Part shown: piece after piece, positions 1 through 8,302 of the stretch
Layout: the number at the start of each line of letters is the position of its first letter
How positions within the stretch are numbered: the first letter of the stretch is position 1
From: Gemmatimonadota bacterium
GTDB lineage: Bacteria > Gemmatimonadota > Gemmatimonadetes > Longimicrobiales > Gaopeijiaceae
Assembly: GCA_022822445.1 (NCBI GenBank)
Contig: JAJEBR010000121.1
Coordinates: 1-64,000 of the forward strand
Reading direction: 5' to 3'
DNA length: 64,000 bases
Made by a program: the position numbers and the translations under genes
Notes under the pieces: model-generated
The model's database searches: none
Told to the model about the DNA's origin: nothing
Seen by the model: only the letters and a program-made list of their open reading frames with translations

Positions 1-1
1 G

Positions 2-136
2 ATTGCCGGCAAGATGTCCCTGGCGCGGAAGACAATCGAAAACTACCGTGCCCGCCTCAAGGAGAAACTTGGGTTGCGCGACCGGTCGGACTGGGTGGAC
101 TTGGCGCTCAAGTCGGGCTTGCTGCTGGACGAGTAG
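2..136 (+). CDS. LuxR/FixJ-type response regulator, C-terminal end only
   Basis: Only the last 44 codons of a gene that enters from the left edge are present. The frame starts at base 2 and ends with TAG at 134-136. It contains the second half of a LuxR-type helix-turn-helix: the recognition helix (SLARKTIENYRARLKEKLG) is followed by a short amphipathic tail ending in LLLDE. In this family the domain follows a receiver domain and binds promoter DNA as a dimer after phosphorylation. The sensor and receiver parts are outside the window, so neither the signal nor the target can be inferred. Confidence 0.8.
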   Translation: MAGKMSLARKTIENYRARLKEKLGLRDRSDWVDLALKSGLLLDE

Positions 137-306
137 GAACAGGTTAGATTACGCCCGCATCCGCTCGGACCACCTTCCGAATTCCCGCCATTTGGTCACG
201 ATTTCCCCGCTGTTCGTGGGCAGCGAGGTCAGATGTGGCCTGAGGGCAGGAAACGCAGATCGCGCAGCCCTGATTGAACTTACGTGATTCCCTGCCGTGA
301 TTCAGT

Positions 307-343
307 CCACCGGTAGTCTGCCATAATGTCGTGTTTTCTTTAC
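307..343. repeat. Degenerate copy of the 37-bp palindromic element (one arm conserved)
   Basis: Only the right arm (TGTCGTGTTTTCTTTAC, 327-343) matches the element seen intact at 10710-10746. The left arm is not recognisable. It lies 48 bp beyond the stop codon of the minus-strand BNR-repeat gene. The rest of 137-390 holds no convincing gene. Confidence 0.45.
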
Positions 344-390
344 ATACTGTGAAAGTGAGGCGATGAATCGAGGCACGCGATGCGCCAGGA

Positions 391-3300
391 TCACCCCGGC
401 CACCTCGGAATCGGGCGGCCGGGTGTCCAGGGCACGCCCGCCGCTTCGAGTTCGGCGCCGAGCGCGGCGAGGTCCACTTCGACCAGCGCCCGCAGCGCCG
501 CAGACACTTCCGCGAGCTCTGCCGACGCGACCGCGTAGCTGTCGCGCTGCGTGGTGGTGGGTGCCGAAGTCGACCGGAACTGCGCGCCCACGATGCGCGA
601 GATGCGCTGCATGACCGACGGCGGCGCGAGTTCGGCGCGGTCGAGCGCGGTGCGGTCCCGCGAGAGGACGCGCTGAATCTCGAAGAGGCGCCCCTCGAAG
701 GCGGTGATGCGGGCTTCGTACGGCGCCGCGTCCAGGCCGGGGCCGGCGCGCACCGCACGGCGCAGTAGCCCCAGCTGCTGCGAGGTCTCGCGGGCGGCGC
801 GGTCGGTGGCGATGCCGGCGCGCTGCAGGGCCGCGACCTCGCGCTGGAAGGCGAGGAGCGCGTCCCGGTCGGCGGCGGCGAGGGTGGCCGTGCCGAGGGG
901 ACGCACCGTGAAGGACTGCGGGGCCGTGAGGTCCTGGTACTCGCCGCTCCGCGCCAGGACGACCCGGGCGGAGAACTCGCCGGGCGCCACCATGGGGCCG
1001 TCGGGCTCGCCGCCGCCGGGGGAGGGGGGTTCCAGGGACGCATAGCGCAGGTCCCATGCGATGCGGTGGAGGCCGGCGCGGCGGGGGGCGGGGACGCGCC
1101 GCACCACGTCGCCCGCGGCGTCCGACACGACCACGAACACCTCGGGTGGCCGCTCCATGTCTTCGGCGGTCAGCGCGGCCCGGTCGGGGTAGGCGATGTC
1201 GTCGCCCCGGGCGAGGGCCTCCCGCTCCAGCCGCTGCCGACGCTCCTTCAGCGACTCGTAACCGTCCCGCAGGTAGTAGGTGAAGACGGCCCCGAAGGGC
1301 GGGTTGGGCGCGGTGAAGAAGGCGTCGCCGAAAGTCCCCTTCTGCTGTCCGCCGAGCGGCCGCGCGGGGATGTACGCCCACGGGTCCTTCACCGGGAAGA
1401 GGTGCGCCGCGCCCGCCCGGCCCGCTGCATCCGCCGCGCCGACCGCGCCCTCGTCGGCCGCCACTCCCGCCACGGCTTCCCCCATCGTCCGCAGTGGCGA
1501 GTAGTCGTCCAGTATGTAGAACCCGCGCCCGAAGGTCGCCAGCACAAGGTCGTTCTCGCGGCGCTGAATCTCCAGATCGCGCACCGGGATCGTCGGCAAC
1601 CCGCCGCGCAGCCGCACCCACGCCCCGCCCCCGTCCATCGTCGCGAAGAGCCCGAACTCGGTGCCCAGGAAGAGCAGGTCCGCATCGACGTGGTCCTCCA
1701 CCAGCGTCCAGCTCGACTGCCCGTCCGGCACGTCGCCCGTAATGTTCGTCCAGCTCGCGCCCCGGTCGTCGCTCCGCACCACATACGGCCGGAAGTCCCC
1801 CTCCTTGTGGTTGTTGAACACCGCGTAAACCCGGTCAGGCTCATGCCGCGACGCCACGACATCGGCCACGTACGCCATCGCCGGCACCCCTGCGAACTCC
1901 TCCTCCCGGCGCCACTCCCCTCCCCCGTCCTCGCTCACCTGCACGAGCCCGTCGTCCGTCCCCACGTACAGCAGCCCCTCGACCAGCGGCGACTCGTCGA
2001 GCGCCACGATCGTCCCGTACGGCGACGTGAACACGTTCTTCCACACGGCCTCGGGCGGCCAGATCCGTCCCATCACCGGACGCTGGTTGCGGTCGAGACC
2101 CCGGCTCAGGTCCCCGCTCACCGCCGTCCACGTCTCGGCCCGGTCGTCCGACCGGAACAGCTTCTGCGCCGCGAAGTAGATCCGCCGCGGGTTATGCGGG
2201 CTGATGATCAGCGGCGAGTCCCAGTGCCAGCGCAGCGCTCCCTCCCCCGCCTCCGGCTGCGGCTGGATGTCCAGCTCCTCGCCGCTCGCCCGGTCGTAGC
2301 GCACGATCCCCGCATACTGGGACTGCGTGTAGACGATATTCGGATCCTCCGGGTCGACGCGCGCCTGGAAACCGTCCCCCCCGTGGGTGATGAACCAGTC
2401 GCTGTTGCGGATCCCGTGCACGTTGTCAGTGCGCGACGGCCCGCCGACGGACGAGTTGTCCTGCGTGCCCCCGTACACCGTGTAGAAGGGCGCCATGTTG
2501 TCGATGCCCACCCGGTAGAACTGCATCAGCGGCATGTTCCCCGACACGTAGCGCCACGTTTGCGTGCGGTCGAAGGTCTCGTACAGCCCCCCGTCGGTGC
2601 CGACCAGCATGTAGTCCGGGTCGTCCGGGTCGAAGACGATCGCGTGGTTGTCCACGTGCCGGAAGCGCGAGTTGACCCGCTCGAAGGTGCGGCCCCCGTC
2701 CTCGGTCACATGGATGAAGACGTCCACCGCGTAGACCCGGTCCATCCGGTGCGGATCCGGGTAGAGCTCGCCGTAGTACTGCGGATCGACGACGATGTAG
2801 TCGGACATGCGCACCCACGTCTCGCCCCGGTCAGTCGAGCGGTAGAAGCCGCTCCTGTCCTCGGTCGCGGCGGGATTGGCGTAGAGGACGTCGGGGTCGA
2901 TCGGGGAGACGGCCAGCCCGATTCGGCCCAGATCGCCCGCCGGCAGCCCCGCCGTGATGTCGCGCCAGCTCTCGCCGCCATCGGTGCTCTTCCAGACGCC
3001 GGACTCGGGGCCGCCCGCGACGAGGATCCCCACGTGCCGCCGCCGCTGAAAGGCCACGGCGTAGAGGACATCGGGGTCGCGCGGATCGAAGTGCACGTCG
3101 GCGATGCCGGTGTTCTCGCTGATCTCGAGGACCGGGGTCCAGCTGCCCCCGCCGTCGGTGGTCTTGAAGAGCCCGCGGTCGCCGCCGGGAGCCCAGAGTC
3201 CGCCCATCGCGGCCGCGTACACCACGTCCGGGTCGCGGGGGTCGATCAGGATCTTGCCGATGTGCTCCGACGTCGCGAGCCCGGTGTTGGTCCAGCTGCG

Positions 3301-3708
3301 TCCCCCGTCCAGGCTCTTGTAGACGCCGTCGCCCCAGCCGACGCTGCGCTGGCTGGTGTTCTCGCCGGTCCCGAGCCAGATGACGTTCGAGTCGGTGGGG
3401 TCGATCGCGATCGCGCCGGTCGAGTAGGAGGGATGGTTGTCGAAGATGGGCGTCCAGGTGGTGCCGCGGTTCTCTGTCTTCCAGACGTTCGACGATGAGG
3501 TTGCGACGTACCAGACGCTTCGGTTCGTGGGGTCGACGGCGATGTCGGCGATTCTGCCGGACATGAAGGCCGGGCCGATGCCGCGGAGCTGGAGCGCGGA
3601 GAGCAGGCCGGTGGTGATGGCGGGGGGGACAGGGTCATCGCCGGACTGGGCGGCGAGGGGGGGCGGGGCGGTGCAGACGGCGGCCAGTGTGAAAGCGATG
3701 AGCCTCAT
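391..3708 (-). CDS. Secreted BNR/sortilin-like beta-propeller protein (1105 aa)
   Basis: Large exported protein of the VPS10/sortilin-like BNR-repeat type. The ATG at 3708 is chosen because it begins a signal peptide (MRLIAFTLAAVC then PLAAQ) and follows a GAGGA ribosome site. The frame stays open much further upstream, but without protein-like sequence. At least six Asp-box/BNR signatures are visible, including SLDGGRSW, TDGGGSW, STDGGESW, STDRGETW, TEDGGRTF and SEDGGGEW. They suggest two linked propellers over about residues 30-830. A C-terminal beta-rich domain contains the segment HRIAWDLRY. Such proteins are outer-membrane or extracellular and often co-occur with peptidases. The ligand or substrate is unknown, and no catalytic residues can be assigned. 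It is transcribed divergently from the DUF6483 gene. Confidence 0.85.
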   Translation of the reverse strand: MRLIAFTLAAVCTAPPPLAAQSGDDPVPPAITTGLLSALQLRGIGPAFMSGRIADIAVDPTNRSVWYVATSSSNVWKTENRGTTWTPIFDNHPSYSTGAIAIDPTDSNVIWLGTGENTSQRSVGWGDGVYKSLDGGRSWTNTGLATSEHIGKILIDPRDPDVVYAAAMGGLWAPGGDRGLFKTTDGGGSWTPVLEISENTGIADVHFDPRDPDVLYAVAFQRRRHVGILVAGGPESGVWKSTDGGESWRDITAGLPAGDLGRIGLAVSPIDPDVLYANPAATEDRSGFYRSTDRGETWVRMSDYIVVDPQYYGELYPDPHRMDRVYAVDVFIHVTEDGGRTFERVNSRFRHVDNHAIVFDPDDPDYMLVGTDGGLYETFDRTQTWRYVSGNMPLMQFYRVGIDNMAPFYTVYGGTQDNSSVGGPSRTDNVHGIRNSDWFITHGGDGFQARVDPEDPNIVYTQSQYAGIVRYDRASGEELDIQPQPEAGEGALRWHWDSPLIISPHNPRRIYFAAQKLFRSDDRAETWTAVSGDLSRGLDRNQRPVMGRIWPPEAVWKNVFTSPYGTIVALDESPLVEGLLYVGTDDGLVQVSEDGGGEWRREEEFAGVPAMAYVADVVASRHEPDRVYAVFNNHKEGDFRPYVVRSDDRGASWTNITGDVPDGQSSWTLVEDHVDADLLFLGTEFGLFATMDGGGAWVRLRGGLPTIPVRDLEIQRRENDLVLATFGRGFYILDDYSPLRTMGEAVAGVAADEGAVGAADAAGRAGAAHLFPVKDPWAYIPARPLGGQQKGTFGDAFFTAPNPPFGAVFTYYLRDGYESLKERRQRLEREALARGDDIAYPDRAALTAEDMERPPEVFVVVSDAAGDVVRRVPAPRRAGLHRIAWDLRYASLEPPSPGGGEPDGPMVAPGEFSARVVLARSGEYQDLTAPQSFTVRPLGTATLAAADRDALLAFQREVAALQRAGIATDRAARETSQQLGLLRRAVRAGPGLDAAPYEARITAFEGRLFEIQRVLSRDRTALDRAELAPPSVMQRISRIVGAQFRSTSAPTTTQRDSYAVASAELAEVSAALRALVEVDLAALGAELEAAGVPWTPGRPIPRWPG

Positions 3709-3893
3709 TCGGGTCCTCGGTGGTGGTGTAGCAGGGTCCGGTGGTGCGGGTCCGGGATCATCCACGGCCCCCTGGCAGGATGCCCCCGGAAGCGAGGCTC
3801 CGCAATCCGTCGGCCCGGTCACGACGCGGGGGATCGCTGTGTGTGTTGACGGCCTTCGAGCGAGTCGGCCACCATCACCGCGGAGGCCCGAAA

Positions 3894-3911
3894 ACGTTTC
3901 AGCTGAAACGT
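3894..3911. promoter_or_regulatory. Perfect 18-bp palindrome, probable operator
   Basis: The sequence ACGTTTCAGCTGAAACGT is a perfect dyad in the 333-bp divergent gap (3709-4041) between the BNR protein and the DUF6483 gene. Its half-site TGAAACGT resembles LacI-family operator halves. Nothing else is recognisable in this gap. Function as an operator is inferred from symmetry and position. Confidence 0.5.
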
Positions 3912-4041
3912 CCCGGCCTGTTTCCGCGACCGGGATGATCGGCTGGAGACCCCGACTCGCCGGAGGGCAGATTCGCCGGTGGTCGGTTGACAGCCGCTCC
4001 GGTCCCGCACACCCTCCCACGCATCGATACGGGGTGACGCA

Positions 4042-4497
4042 ATGGTGCAACGGGACTACATACTCCGCCTGATCGAGGAGCTGGGCGTGATTCTGATCGC
4101 GCTCCGCAAGGCGATCATGAGAGGAGCGGCCGGCAGGGAGGAGGTGGAGGCGACGCTCAGCCGGGCCACCAGCGCCGCGGGCATGGAGCTGGAACTCGCC
4201 CGCGCCCTCTCTGCCGACGCGCTTCCCGCCATGGTCGCCCCCACCGGAGAGGTCGAGCCGGCGCGTTGCTGGGTGCTCGCCGAGGCGCTGATGACCGACG
4301 GAGCGGACCTGATGCAGCGCGGGGAAGCCGAAATGGCCCGGTCCTCGCTGGCCAAGGCGGCGGTGCTGTTCGAACTGGTCGCGCCGTGGGGGGCCTACCT
4401 GACGGGGTTCCCGGAGGCGCGGGAACGGATTGAAGAGATCGAGGGAATGCTGGAGACCATCGGTGACGTGGGGGCGAGCAGCCCCCCATTTGCGTAA
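4042..4497 (+). CDS. DUF6483-like protein (151 aa)
   Basis: Small cytoplasmic alpha-helical protein. The N-terminus (MVQRDYILRLIEELG) is the hallmark of DUF6483-type proteins, which typically begin with an MIQRDYILRMIEELG-like helix. The remainder is a series of helices resembling TPR-type packing (LAEALMTDGADLMQRGEAEMA), with no catalytic motif. The ATG at 4042 follows GGGGTGA at proper spacing. There is no signal peptide or membrane segment. It is divergent from the BNR-repeat gene with a palindrome between them, and a lipoprotein gene follows on the same strand about 95 bp later. Function is unknown. Confidence 0.8.
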   Translation: MVQRDYILRLIEELGVILIALRKAIMRGAAGREEVEATLSRATSAAGMELELARALSADALPAMVAPTGEVEPARCWVLAEALMTDGADLMQRGEAEMARSSLAKAAVLFELVAPWGAYLTGFPEARERIEEIEGMLETIGDVGASSPPFA

Positions 4498-4593
4498 CGG
4501 CCCGGCCCGATTGCAGCCCGGCTCGATTGCATGTTGCCGGGGTCGAGCTGTATGATACAGGATGGGAAGAGCCGTTGCCGCGAGACCGCTGGA

Positions 4594-5010
4594 ATGCAAA
4601 AGCAGATGTCGAAAAAGCTCCCTGCTCTGGTATTGACCGCCGCCATGGGCGCATTCGCCGCATGCGGTCCCCCTGTCTCCGGTGACCCGGAAGTCGATAG
4701 CGAGCGTATCGGCGACGTACTGGCGGAAGTCGAGAGTCTCAGGCGTTTTGACCGTGACGGCAAGGTTGTCAAGACAGAAGGCGATTGGATGGTAGCCAGG
4801 GTCTGGCACGGACGCGATTCAACCGGGGCCAGGATCTCGGGATCTGTCGTGGCCCGGCGACTCGACGCCGATACGGACCTCGCATACATCCGGAACCTCG
4901 CCCGTGAAGAAGGCCTCGACGAAATGGAGACCGACATCCTCTTGGAGCGCCTGAGGTCGGCCAGAGACGCCAGGAACGCCGAAGCCCACGAGGAGGAGGC
5001 CTCGCGGTAA
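4594..5010 (+). CDS. Small hypothetical lipoprotein
   Basis: About 138 aa. The frame opens at 4531, but the start at 4594 (MQKQMSKKLPALVL) or 4606 gives a normal lipoprotein signal: basic residues, a hydrophobic run, then lipobox AFAAC. The mature part has a short beta-rich stretch (WMVARVWHGRDSTGARISGS) and a charged helical C-terminus (EGLDEMETDILLERLRSARDA). It is probably anchored in the inner or outer membrane. No family is recognised. It runs convergent with threonine aldolase, whose stop lies 6 bp beyond its own. Confidence 0.7.
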   Translation: MQKQMSKKLPALVLTAAMGAFAACGPPVSGDPEVDSERIGDVLAEVESLRRFDRDGKVVKTEGDWMVARVWHGRDSTGARISGSVVARRLDADTDLAYIRNLAREEGLDEMETDILLERLRSARDARNAEAHEEEASR

Positions 5011-5016
5011 GCCCTC

Positions 5017-6060
5017 CTATCGCCCGGCCGCCGCCAGCACCTCCCGAACCACCTCTCCCGCGCGCCGCACATCCTCCATTGACACGTCCCGGTGGGCCAC
5101 CGCGCGGACGCTGTGCGCGCCCGCTACGAGCATGGTGACGCCCCGCTCCCGGCACCCGTCCACGAAGTGCGCCGCGCCGCACGGCACGTTGAAGCGCAGG
5201 ATGTTCGTCTCCACGTGCTCGCGGACCAGCTCCACGCCCGGGATCGACACCAGGACATCGGCGAGGTGTCCCGCCTTCTCGTGGTCGCGGGCGAGGTCGT
5301 CGCGGTGGTTCTCCAGCGCGTACAGCGCCCCCGCGGCGATCACACCCGCCTGGCGGAAGCCGCCGCCGAAGAGCTGCTTGAAGCGCCGCGCCCGGGCCAC
5401 GAAATCGCTCGAGCCCGCCAGCGCCGAGCCGACCGGCGCGCCGAGCGCCTTCGAGAAGCACACCGACACGCTGTCGAAGTCGCGCGCGTAGCGAGCCGGC
5501 GCGATGCCGGTGGCCGCCGTGGCGTTCCAGACGCGGGCGCCGTCGAGGTGGCAGCGCAGCCCGGCCGCGCGGGCGATCGCGACGACTTCGTCGATCAGTT
5601 CCAGCGGCCAGATGCTCCCCCCACCGCCGTTGTGGGTGTTCTCCACGGTGAGCAGCGTCGCGGGCGGCGTCAGGGTGGTGGGCGATCCCGGGTGCGTGAC
5701 CCCGAGGGCGTCGCGCAGCTGGGAAGCCGTGAAGATGCCGCGGTCCCCCATGAGCGGATGCACCGTGACGCCCGCCAGCGCCGCCGGTCCCCCGCCCTCC
5801 GAGCGCACGACGTGCGAGGCGATGTCCATGATGACCCGGTCGCCGTGCTCGGTGTGGGCGCGGATCGCAACCTGGTTCGTCATCGTCCCGGTCGGCATGT
5901 AGACGGCGTCCGCCTTGCCGAGGACCTCCGCTGTCCGGGCCTCGAGACGCCTGACGGTCGGGTCGTCGCCATAGACGTCGTCGCCGACGGTGGCTGAGGC
6001 CATGGCTTCGCGCATGCCGGGGCTGGGCCGGGTAACGGTGTCGCTGCGCAGATCGATCAT
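5017..6060 (-). CDS. ltaE: Low-specificity L-threonine aldolase
   Basis: PLP-dependent fold-type I enzyme that cleaves L-threonine or L-allo-threonine to glycine and acetaldehyde in the cytoplasm. At 347 aa it has the normal length. The N-terminus MIDLRSDTVTRPSPGMREAM and the segment GDDVYGDDPTVRRLE are family hallmarks. VENTHNGGGG and HLDGARVWNA contribute to the PLP site, and the Schiff-base lysine lies in CFSKALGAPVGS. The start at 6060 is set by the conserved MIDLRSD. The frame continues upstream without homologous sequence. A GNAT gene lies upstream on the same strand, 55 bp away. Confidence 0.93.
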   Translation of the reverse strand: MIDLRSDTVTRPSPGMREAMASATVGDDVYGDDPTVRRLEARTAEVLGKADAVYMPTGTMTNQVAIRAHTEHGDRVIMDIASHVVRSEGGGPAALAGVTVHPLMGDRGIFTASQLRDALGVTHPGSPTTLTPPATLLTVENTHNGGGGSIWPLELIDEVVAIARAAGLRCHLDGARVWNATAATGIAPARYARDFDSVSVCFSKALGAPVGSALAGSSDFVARARRFKQLFGGGFRQAGVIAAGALYALENHRDDLARDHEKAGHLADVLVSIPGVELVREHVETNILRFNVPCGAAHFVDGCRERGVTMLVAGAHSVRAVAHRDVSMEDVRRAGEVVREVLAAAGR

Positions 6061-6115
6061 GTGAGATGGGAGTCCGGGAGAGGGGGGTGGGGACGAAGTG
6101 TCGGCACCGTCAACA

Positions 6116-7018
6116 TTAGCCGAACTCGACATCCATGACATCCTGGAGCGGGCGATATCCCACGCTGCGGTAGATCCTGTTCGAAACGGGGTTCGCGAGG
6201 TCGGTGTAGAGGACGCAGTGGCCGAAGCCCAGATCGAGCGCATGGGTGCTCAGCTCGGCGACCAGCGCGGTGGCGTACCCCCTCCGGCGACGGGCCGCGG
6301 GCGTATACACATAGCCGATCCGAACCCCGTGGCGGGTGTGCGCCGGGAATCCGGCCATCGACACCGGCTCCCCGTCCACCCACAACGCCAGCAGGCGATT
6401 CCCGCCCTCATCACCACAGAGCCGGCGGGCCCGCTCCACGGGATCTACCGGGTCCCCCAGTCGGGTCTCCTCCACGAACGAGCCCAGCCACCGGGCGACG
6501 AGCGAAACATCCGCAGGTCCGGCACGCCGCATTACTCCCGGTGCCCTCCGCGAAGGCGGTACCACCCGCTCAAGAACATGGATGCGTTGACGGGCTCCAG
6601 ACGTCACCCTCAACCCCTGCAGTCGGCCCCAGGCGTCGCCGAAGGCGCGGGCAACCTGATCCGGACCAAGGACGGCCGGCAGCTCGTCATACACCTCGGC
6701 CACATCCCGGGCCAGGAGAGGGGCCGCATCCAACGGCATGCGGGTCAGGCCCAGCTTGTAGGGAGGCGTGCGGAAGGCGCATCCGACGACGGCGCTGCCC
6801 CGTTCGATCGTCGCAAAGTAGAGTGGAGCCGCGGGCGACGACACAGGCGGGACCGAAGTTGCCGCAGGGGGGACTGTATCCGCCGGGGGACGCCTTCCCA
6901 CGAGGGACGCGGCCACCCCCAGCGCCAGGTTGTTCTCGGCCTCTCGCCGGAGCAGCCAGGGCTCGGCCCGATCGAGGAAGGCACGCGGACCGGAGTGGCG
7001 CACGATTACGGTCTCCAT
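6116..7018 (-). CDS. GNAT-family N-acetyltransferase
   Basis: 300 aa. The C-terminal half (about residues 165-300) is a GNAT fold. The acetyl-CoA loop is seen as YTPAARRRRGYATALVAEL, followed by LGFGHCVLYTDLANPVSNRIYRSVGY, the usual motif B with its N-x-x-Y helix. The N-terminal half is a variable domain typical of FR47-like members. It transfers an acetyl group from acetyl-CoA to an amine, but the substrate cannot be read from sequence. Its ATG directly follows the stop of the FkbM methyltransferase, with GGAGGG ahead of it, so the two are almost certainly co-translated. Confidence 0.88.
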   Translation of the reverse strand: METVIVRHSGPRAFLDRAEPWLLRREAENNLALGVAASLVGRRPPADTVPPAATSVPPVSSPAAPLYFATIERGSAVVGCAFRTPPYKLGLTRMPLDAAPLLARDVAEVYDELPAVLGPDQVARAFGDAWGRLQGLRVTSGARQRIHVLERVVPPSRRAPGVMRRAGPADVSLVARWLGSFVEETRLGDPVDPVERARRLCGDEGGNRLLALWVDGEPVSMAGFPAHTRHGVRIGYVYTPAARRRRGYATALVAELSTHALDLGFGHCVLYTDLANPVSNRIYRSVGYRPLQDVMDVEFG

Positions 7019-8056
7019 TCACCCTCCGTCGGCTTGGAGGGCAATGTCGGCCCGGTCGGTTTTGTCGGCCCGGTCGGTTTTGTCGGCCGGGTCGTCGGGG
7101 CCAGCGGAGGGTTCACCCACGGGCGCCAGGCGAAAGAGTCCGTTGAGCTTCGTGCGCAGGACGCGCACGTATCCCCTGCCGGTGATCCACTCCTCGAGGG
7201 CTGTCGGGTTCGGATCCCCGGGGTGCCGGTCCGGCCCACCAACATGACCGGCACCCCGATCGCCCGCCCCGCGGCGGTCCCCGTCACCGGAATCCCGCTT
7301 CAGTTCCACAATCAGGTGCTTCGGCCACGCGGCTCGCGGCACACTGCGCAGATACGGCTGGATCACCTCCGCCTCCCGCCCCTCCACGTCGACCTTGAGG
7401 CAGTCGATGCGGTCGATCCCGGCCTCCCCCACCACGTCGGCCAGCGTCATCACGGACACCGGCACCGTCGCTCCCCCACTGTCGGCCGTATCGCTGAGCA
7501 GGCGATTCTCTCCCGAGTTGCGCATACCCACCGTGAGCGCTCCCGTCCCGCGGGCCGCACCCACCGCCGCTTCCACCACCCGAATCCGCTCGCTGGCGCC
7601 ATTGACCCGCACGTTGTACCGCAGTTGCCGCGCCACCAGCGGGTTCGGCTCGACGGCCACCACCCGCCCGAACGCCGCCATGCGCGACGCGACCCAGAAG
7701 GTGTAGCCCCCGACGTTGGCACCGACATCCACGAAGGTGAAGCCGGGAGACAGCGCCCACTCCCCGAGCAGCCGCCGCTCCGCGCGGTCCCATGAGCGGG
7801 GCAGGAAGAGGATCCTGGATTCGGAGACGGACCGGTCCGGGAAGAGCCGCAGCCTTTGACCCCAGACGCGAGTGTCGACCGGACCGGCCATTCCGCGGCG
7901 CGCGAGCCGGCGGGCAAGGAGGGCGAAACGGCTCCAGGGCCACCCTCCGGGGAACGACCGGGCCACCTTCAGCCAGAATCCGCCCCATCCGCGGGGGAGG
8001 TGCGCCCCCCAGGGGTCTGCGGGAAAGCCCTCAGCGGCGTTCTTGCGGCGTCTCAT
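7019..8056 (-). CDS. FkbM-family SAM-dependent methyltransferase
   Basis: 345 aa. The SAM-binding motif I is FVDVGANVGGYTFW (about residues 109-122), followed by the acidic VVAVEPNPL. IDCLKVDVEGREAEVI is the FkbM signature. The family O-methylates hydroxyl groups on sugars, lipids or secondary metabolites, and the acceptor here is unknown. The extreme C-terminus is a low-complexity tail made by an 18-bp tandem repeat (DKTDRA units), outside the catalytic fold. It is first in a two-gene unit with the GNAT gene. A 37-bp palindromic element lies 46 bp upstream of its start. Confidence 0.9.
   Translation of the reverse strand: MRRRKNAAEGFPADPWGAHLPRGWGGFWLKVARSFPGGWPWSRFALLARRLARRGMAGPVDTRVWGQRLRLFPDRSVSESRILFLPRSWDRAERRLLGEWALSPGFTFVDVGANVGGYTFWVASRMAAFGRVVAVEPNPLVARQLRYNVRVNGASERIRVVEAAVGAARGTGALTVGMRNSGENRLLSDTADSGGATVPVSVMTLADVVGEAGIDRIDCLKVDVEGREAEVIQPYLRSVPRAAWPKHLIVELKRDSGDGDRRGAGDRGAGHVGGPDRHPGDPNPTALEEWITGRGYVRVLRTKLNGLFRLAPVGEPSAGPDDPADKTDRADKTDRADIALQADGG
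7045..7090. repeat. 18-bp tandem repeat, about 2.5 copies
   Basis: The unit TGTCGGCCCGGTCGGTTT is at 7045-7062 and 7063-7080, with a partial third copy. It lies within the 3' end of the FkbM gene and encodes a charged hexapeptide repeat in the C-terminal tail. Copy number could vary by slippage without shifting the frame. Confidence 0.9.
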
Positions 8057-8101
8057 CCCACTCGTTCGCTCCCCCTGGCGCTCCCCTCAGCTACCCTGAA
8101 C

Positions 8102-8138
8102 GTAAAGGCTGCATGACAATTCGTAATGTTCTCTTTAC
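8102..8138. repeat. 37-bp palindromic element (copy B)
   Basis: The arms are GTAAAGGCTGCATGACA and CGTAATGTTCTCTTTAC around the centre ATT. 11 of 17 arm positions pair. It sits in the divergent gap between the FkbM gene (start 8056) and the membrane protein at 8303. This is the only good copy located between two gene starts. The rest of the gap (8139-8302) shows small GC-rich hairpins but no gene. Confidence 0.8.
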
Positions 8139-8302
8139 ACATCGGCCTTCGGTCGCTTCGCTTTCCGGCCCCAGTGCTTCGCACCGACCCCCTTGGCGCC
8201 GAAGTTATCGTTCCTGTCTGCATCTTCACGGAAGATTGAATCGTAACAGCCCGTCGCCTCACCACCCTCGGCGCGGCGCGGGGATTATCCACGGACGGTC
8301 AA

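Noticed and set aside
137-300. C-terminal segment NQGCAICVSCPQATSDL on the minus strand as a gene end
   Set aside because: It is continuous with the shadow frame of the BNR gene, has no start of its own and matches no family I know.
1066-3498. 810-codon plus-strand frame
   Set aside because: Antisense to the BNR gene; Arg/Pro/His-rich composition typical of shadow frames in high-GC DNA.
391-4809. 1472-codon minus frame extending the BNR protein upstream
   Set aside because: Codons before 3708 cover the DUF6483 gene on the other strand and show no signal or family sequence. The signal peptide and ribosome site place the start at 3708.
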